From contig FMTX01000012.1 in NCBI GenBank assembly GCA_900100895.1, positions 1 through 64,000 on the forward strand: a stretch of 64,000 nucleotides of DNA, in the 5' to 3' direction. The stretch's first letter is position 1; each line of letters opens with the position of its first letter. Origin of the DNA: Lachnospiraceae bacterium YSD2013. Its GTDB lineage: Bacteria; Bacillota; Clostridia; Lachnospirales; Lachnospiraceae. This document shows positions 60,096 to 64,000 of the stretch, one piece after another. Position numbers and translations under genes: made by a program. Under the pieces are notes generated by a model that worked only from the letters and a program-made list of their open reading frames with translations, made no database searches and was not told the DNA's origin.

Positions 60096-61241
60096 ATGAA
60101 CAACAAGAATTTGGAGCTAATTTTCTCTAATTACATTAAAAACTTTGAACTCATTAACGATACTGAGCACGAGGAATATTATAAGTGGCAGGTATGCAAC
60201 GTATTCCCAGTGCTCATGAGTAAGGCTTTGGAAGCGAGCGATGAAGATCTTCCGAGAGCACTTTATGAAGTTAAGAAGAGTACATTTAATATAATCGACA
60301 GCTATACGCAGCCTATGGCAGGATTGGTGGATTTTGCAAGGAAGGATGCTTCGGCGGTGAGAGAATTGCTTAAGAATCTTTATGCGCCGGACGGCGAAGA
60401 TTTGAAGGTGCAGATGGAGAAGATAGCAGATTTCTTTAAACGTAGCGATGAGCTGTTGGAGAAGTTCTTTCCGGGAAGCTTTTTATATAAGCAGAATTCA
60501 CATTCAGTTTCTTCATTGTTGTTTTTGAACGATCCTGAACATCACTATATGTATAAGGCAACACAGTCACAGAGATTTGCAGATTGCGTGGAGTTTTACG
60601 ATGATTGGGGCTCCGGCGACAACATTAATCTTGAGAAATATTACGGAATGTGTAATGAATTGGTGGCTCAGATTAAAGAATGCGAGCCACTGCTGAATAC
60701 CGATGCAAGTCGTTTTGATGGAAGGCTCAAGTTGAAAGGAGGAGCTCTTCATCCTGACACAGAAAAACATATATTAGCATTCGACATTATTTACTGTTGC
60801 AGTGTCTATGACTTGTTTAATGGGATCACTTTTACCAAGCGGAACATGAAGGAAAAGCAGCTTTATTTAGCTGAGAAAGCCAAAGCAGAAAGACTCAAGC
60901 TGTCTTATGAAAAGGCTAAGTCAGACATGGATGCGCTCGAAGAAGCACTCAGATCTTTGGTGGATATGATTCCGGTTGGTAGTTCTGTGAAGCATCCTAA
61001 GTTCGGAATTGGGACCGTAAAGTCAATTAATGAGGGTCGCATTATTATCGACTTCCCGAACAAGGAGATCATGTTTGGACTTGCGACGACGGCCGCGAAT
61101 AATATTGTTTCAGTTGATAATCCTTCTTTTGTAGAAAAGGCAAAAGAATACAAGCTTATTCTGCAACGATATAGCAATATTCCCAGATTGCTGGAGTCGG
61201 CGGCGAGAGATTTGAAGCCATATGAGGAGTTTTTGGAGTAA
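60096..61241 (+). CDS. Unknown protein with C-terminal Tudor-like domain
   Basis: A 381-residue protein. The first 260 residues are helical and unrecognised. A coiled part (KAKAERLKLSYEKAKSDMDA) leads to GSSVKHPKFGIGTVKSINEG then RIIIDFPNKEIMFG (about residues 300-335), which matches the Tudor-like domain found at the C-terminus of PcrA/UvrD helicases, a site for protein or nucleic-acid contact. The start at 60096 follows TGGAG. A second Tudor-like domain is in the gene at 61784. It is co-directional with the DUF262 gene, 12 bp away. Confidence 0.6.
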   Translation: MNNKNLELIFSNYIKNFELINDTEHEEYYKWQVCNVFPVLMSKALEASDEDLPRALYEVKKSTFNIIDSYTQPMAGLVDFARKDASAVRELLKNLYAPDGEDLKVQMEKIADFFKRSDELLEKFFPGSFLYKQNSHSVSSLLFLNDPEHHYMYKATQSQRFADCVEFYDDWGSGDNINLEKYYGMCNELVAQIKECEPLLNTDASRFDGRLKLKGGALHPDTEKHILAFDIIYCCSVYDLFNGITFTKRNMKEKQLYLAEKAKAERLKLSYEKAKSDMDALEEALRSLVDMIPVGSSVKHPKFGIGTVKSINEGRIIIDFPNKEIMFGLATTAANNIVSVDNPSFVEKAKEYKLILQRYSNIPRLLESAARDLKPYEEFLE

Positions 61242-61249
61242 TACTATAT

Positions 61250-61780
61250 ATGTCAAATATTTACATTTCTTCTTTTGATGAAGACTCTCTCAGAAAATGG
61301 GGCCTTTTCTATGATGATATAAGAGGCAACAGGCAGAAGCTGACAGAGAACTTTAAGCATCTTGCTTTTGATACTGAGCAGGAAGCAAAAAAGAGGCTTA
61401 AAGACATAGAGCAGGAGCGGACTCGCGAGGATAATGCTGTCGCATTTCCGCTTGAGGAAGCTAAGGCTTTTGCGGAGCGTTTTAAATGGAAGTATGCTAC
61501 TACGTATGCAAAGACGGCACCGCATGAATATCTGGTGAAAAGCTGGTTGAGTGAAGATGACAAGCTTCTTTACGAACACTTTGTGAAGACCATTAAGGAA
61601 AAGGCTGTTGTGGGCTTCTTTTATGAGCATAAGAACAATTATCTGATTCTGGGTGATTACTATTACTGGTTTATGTATACGCCTGATAATATGGCGGTGG
61701 ATTTGATTAATAGGACTACTACGAATTACTTGGAATATCGGGATGGAGCATATCACTATAAACCGCAAGGAGAAAAATAA
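61250..61780 (+). CDS. Hypothetical protein of the glycosylase/DUF262 locus
   Basis: A 176-residue charged protein (MSNIYISSFDEDSLRKWGLF at its start). AEEAK-type helices fill the middle and the second half has YLILGDYYYWFMYTPDN. It begins 8 bp after the first Tudor-like gene and stops 3 bp before the second, so it is part of the same message. No family is recognised. Confidence 0.55.
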   Translation: MSNIYISSFDEDSLRKWGLFYDDIRGNRQKLTENFKHLAFDTEQEAKKRLKDIEQERTREDNAVAFPLEEAKAFAERFKWKYATTYAKTAPHEYLVKSWLSEDDKLLYEHFVKTIKEKAVVGFFYEHKNNYLILGDYYYWFMYTPDNMAVDLINRTTTNYLEYRDGAYHYKPQGEK

Positions 61781-61783
61781 GGT

Positions 61784-62596
61784 ATGGATTTAACGGGATT
61801 GAAAGTTAAGCATCTTGCGCATGGAGTTGGAACGGTTACTGCAATGACCAGTGAGACGACTTTTGATGTGAAGTTTGCTGTTTGGACTAAGCATTTTAAT
61901 TATCCGGAAGCTTTTGATGGTACAATGACGCTGCTGACTGATGATAAAGAGTTTCTGAATCAGATTGCAAGCGACGTTCAGAGATATAGAGCTGAGAAGG
62001 CTGCTTCTCAACCGCAAATCAAAAGACCTGGGAGAAATCTTGGCACAGAAGATTATGGCGAATATGCGGAAAAGGAATATGTTCCGGCTAAGCGTGTAGA
62101 GGGAATTCCTAACACATACTTTGTATTTCAGGCAGGTGGCTTCGATGATGAGGCCAGAGAAAGCCGTATTTGGGCACCTATCTATTCTGCCTCTGGTAAT
62201 AGGCTCTTTTATTGGGATAGTCTGCTTTCAGTGCGGAAGGATGATGTTATCTTTCATGGATCGAATGGCTATATTAAAGGAATAAGCCGAGTTATGGGAG
62301 CTTGCTATGATGCCGAAAATCCTAATTTGTGGGCTGACGGCGGAAAGTATAGAAACGGCAGAAGGGCAGATTGTGAGTATACAATACTTAAAAATCCAAT
62401 CAGGACGGAAATCTTCCGAGATGAGATAGTAAAGTATTGTAAAGTAAAGTATGCACCATTTGACAAAAATGGCAATGGGAATCAAGGATATTTGTACGAT
62501 TTGGATTCTAAGCTTGCTACGGTTTTCTTAAAGGGAATCATAAAAGAAAATCCTGAAGTGGAAGAGCTTGAGTATGTGCAGTGGCTACTGAAGTGA
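61784..62596 (+). CDS. Tudor-like plus possible EVE/PUA-like protein
   Basis: A 270-residue protein. Residues 1-50 (GLKVKHLAHGVGTVTAMTSE, then FDVKFAVWTKHFNYPEAF) are a Tudor-like domain related in pattern to that of the gene at 60096. Residues 95-190 (YFVFQAGGFDDEARES, WDSLLSVRKDDVIFHGSNG, YIKGISRVMGACYDAE) recall EVE/PUA-like folds, where such segments read modified bases; that resemblance is weak and by eye. A modified-DNA reader would fit the GmrSD-like and glycosylase-like neighbours. It closes the set before a new promoter. Confidence 0.5.
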   Translation: MDLTGLKVKHLAHGVGTVTAMTSETTFDVKFAVWTKHFNYPEAFDGTMTLLTDDKEFLNQIASDVQRYRAEKAASQPQIKRPGRNLGTEDYGEYAEKEYVPAKRVEGIPNTYFVFQAGGFDDEARESRIWAPIYSASGNRLFYWDSLLSVRKDDVIFHGSNGYIKGISRVMGACYDAENPNLWADGGKYRNGRRADCEYTILKNPIRTEIFRDEIVKYCKVKYAPFDKNGNGNQGYLYDLDSKLATVFLKGIIKENPEVEELEYVQWLLK

Positions 62597-62628
62597 TTGT
62601 GACTGTTTCACAAACAAGAAAAAAATAG

Positions 62629-62657
62629 TTGCATATGCTCGGCAGTAGTGCTATTCT
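62629..62657 (+). promoter_or_regulatory. Promoter before the nucleotidyltransferase gene
   Basis: TTGCAT (62629-62634) and TATTCT (62652-62657) are 17 bp apart, about 58 bp upstream of the ATG. It implies that the nucleotidyltransferase can be transcribed apart from the upstream set. Confidence 0.5.
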
Positions 62658-62715
62658 ACAATGATTTAGTGGTCTAACACTATTTGGCAGGAACGGGGAC
62701 AAGAAAGGAAGAATT

Positions 62716-63381
62716 ATGTACGATTGGGTAAAAGACAAAGATTTCTTGAAACGTTCCTATAGTGATTGCGCAGACATAGTAAATCAATTGGTGCAAGAGC
62801 TTAAGAGTTATGGTATTGATGCCAAGATGAATGTTGTTGGTAGTAAAGGCCGCAATATGGTAACGCAGAATGCAAATGAAGGCATTGATTATGACTTCAA
62901 TTTGCTGATTGATAATGCGGATGAATATGGCGATGCGAGGACGCTAAAATGTAACGCGCAGAAGGCATTTAATAATGTTTTGTCAGTTAACGGGTGGCCG
63001 GATTGTGAAGATTCAACTTCTGCGTTAACGACAAAAGAGATGGTGTTTAAATCAGGAAATAAAACGCCGTTTCATATCGATGTATGTATTGTTAAATATG
63101 ATCAGTACGGACGGTTACAAAGGCTGATTCACGAAAAGTGGGGCAATACATGGACGGATCGATATTATTGGAATACGGTTCCGAATTCTGAAGCGTTATG
63201 GGAAAAAGAGGCGGAGCTTAAGCCGCATGCGGAGTACTGGCAGATGGTGCGGCAGGCATACCTAGGAAAAAAGAACATGTATCTTAGTAGACCGTATGAT
63301 AATTCGCACCCGTCTTTTATTTGTTATGTTGAAGCAGTAAATGAAGTACACAATAACTTGAGAGCACAACGTCTTCTATAG
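62716..63381 (+). CDS. Nucleotidyltransferase-fold protein
   Basis: A 221-residue protein with the full active-site set of the pol-beta-type nucleotidyltransferase fold: VVGSKGRN (Gly42-Ser43), IDYDFNLLI (Asp58, Asp60) and FHIDVCIV (Asp122). Such enzymes include antibiotic, tRNA, toxin-type and cyclic-nucleotide (CD-NTase) transferases; the short length and lack of a visible second domain favour a minimal transferase, and the substrate is unknown. AGGAAG precedes the start. It follows the glycosylase/DUF262 set but has its own promoter. Confidence 0.75.
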   Translation: MYDWVKDKDFLKRSYSDCADIVNQLVQELKSYGIDAKMNVVGSKGRNMVTQNANEGIDYDFNLLIDNADEYGDARTLKCNAQKAFNNVLSVNGWPDCEDSTSALTTKEMVFKSGNKTPFHIDVCIVKYDQYGRLQRLIHEKWGNTWTDRYYWNTVPNSEALWEKEAELKPHAEYWQMVRQAYLGKKNMYLSRPYDNSHPSFICYVEAVNEVHNNLRAQRLL

Positions 63382-63459
63382 AGTCGTTTAATGGCTGAAG
63401 GTTATATTAAATATGTTTTTCTAAGGCATCTGTAAGAATGTTTCGAATGAAGATTATAA

Positions 63460-63525
63460 ATGCTAATCTAAATCTGAGCCACTTTGGCAATAACGCTAGC
63501 CCGAATCTGAGCCACCCCAACCACA
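63460..63525. repeat. Short direct repeats AATCTGAGCCAC
   Basis: AATCTGAGCCAC occurs near 63471-63482 (then TTTGG) and again near 63504-63515 (then CCCCAACC). Spaced repeats of this kind are seen at ends of IS21-like elements; no transposase gene is in view. The rest of the 63382-63559 gap holds nothing clear. Confidence 0.4.
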
Positions 63526-63559
63526 TATCCCTACCGCACAAAGCAAAGGAACCCACAAA

Positions 63560-64000
63560 ATGACCATCGATAATTACCGTGACGAAATAAACCGCATATT
63601 TGCCCGTTACACCCACCGCGGATTCGTGGATTATGGGAATTGCAGCGGGCTGGCTAACGATGTTATTTGGCTTATTGACAGGGCTGTGAAGGAGTTTGGG
63701 AGGAGCCGGGAGTACAAGGCGCTTTTTGATATTACGAACAAGGCTTTTCTTAAGTGGGGCAAGACCGACAAGGATGATTCTGCCGGGCAGACGCAGGATT
63801 TTGTATGGTATGTGAAAGAGGCCTGGGATACGGTTTATGAGGCGGATGCCGAGGAAATGCCACATCGGAAGATGTTCGAGTGGTTTGTGAAGCACTTGGA
63901 CGGGACCGTTATCGATTACATGGAGGATGAGATATACGAGTATCTGATTCACCATTTCATGGAGCCTGAACTGTTGCAAAAGAAACTCATTCTTTTGACA
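63560..64000 (+). CDS. Hypothetical protein, 5' part (runs off the window)
   Basis: An open frame of 147 codons with no stop before the window end, starting MTIDNYRDEINRIFARYTHR, with AAAGGA before the ATG. It is helical, rich in acidic and aromatic residues (FVWYVKEAWDTVYEADAEEM), and resembles no family I can name. Codon use is richer in G+C than the defence island, so this may mark a return to backbone or chromosomal sequence. A long frame on the other strand covers the same bases but is less likely. Confidence 0.6.
   Translation, partial: MTIDNYRDEINRIFARYTHRGFVDYGNCSGLANDVIWLIDRAVKEFGRSREYKALFDITNKAFLKWGKTDKDDSAGQTQDFVWYVKEAWDTVYEADAEEMPHRKMFEWFVKHLDGTVIDYMEDEIYEYLIHHFMEPELLQKKLILLT

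Noticed and set aside
63407-63979. Minus-strand open frame of 190 codons at the window end
   Set aside because: It lies opposite the plus-strand gene at 63560, which has a ribosome site and natural codon pattern; the minus frame has an unnatural His/Leu/Arg-rich content.
1-64000. CRISPR array, tRNA, rRNA or prophage structural genes
   Set aside because: No regularly spaced repeats of CRISPR type, no tRNA or rRNA sequence and no capsid, tail or terminase genes were seen.

Overview
The window looks like part of a large integrative and conjugative element (ICE) from a Firmicute, most likely a Lachnospiraceae-type gut or rumen clostridium. The evidence is the conserved transfer backbone in its usual order: ParA, ParB, PcfB, VirD4, Maff2, a TrbL/VirB6-type protein, PrgI, VirB4, a CD1108-type protein, DUF4315, DUF4366, MobC, a CD1845-type protein, a SpoVG-like protein, ArdC and a relaxase. 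Backbone genes are richer in G+C than the cargo between them, which is visibly AT-rich. No chromosomal housekeeping genes, tRNAs, rRNAs or CRISPR array were seen, and no integrase for the ICE itself lies in the window.

Layout. Positions 1-300 hold the start of an IS110-family transposase on the minus strand and its structured upstream end, a candidate bridge RNA. Positions 357-26393 are the transfer backbone, with three intrusions. First, a 7.8 kb mobilizable element sits inside virD4 (3970-11778) and carries a large serine recombinase, a Sau3AI-like restriction-modification pair, a DUF3847-type protein, an oriT-like region, a MobA/MobL relaxase and a TnpW-like protein. Precise loss between two GG dinucleotides would restore virD4 in frame. 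Second, an AAA ATPase gene lies between virD4 and maff2. Third, a SIR2-like gene lies between virB4 and the CD1108-type gene. Several backbone genes are preceded at short distance by an intrinsic terminator, which suggests attenuation or antitermination control.

Positions 26394-39850 are an accessory region: structured non-coding DNA, a 28-bp direct repeat 1 kb apart, several candidate small RNAs, and many small genes of unknown function. Recognisable members are two metallophosphoesterases (one fused to a Uma2-type nuclease domain), an XRE-like regulator, an RNase H-domain protein and a Pif1-like helicase.

Positions 40148-63400 are a defence island. It has a BcgI-like restriction-modification pair (nuclease-methylase fusion plus specificity subunit) with a Phd-like small protein upstream and an OLD-type ATPase-TOPRIM protein downstream. 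Next is a complete type I system with a half-size S gene, M, two full S genes and R. Then come a DUF4116-type repeat protein and some unknown genes. The last part is a co-directional set encoding a uracil-DNA-glycosylase-like protein, an unknown protein, a DUF262/HNH (GmrSD-like) protein, two Tudor-like proteins (one with a possible EVE/PUA-like region) and a nucleotidyltransferase. This last set is my best candidate for an undescribed system, plausibly aimed at modified phage DNA. The window ends inside an unrecognised gene.

Functional calls rest on motifs recognised by eye; no database search was run. Promoters, RNAs and operators are pattern-based proposals.
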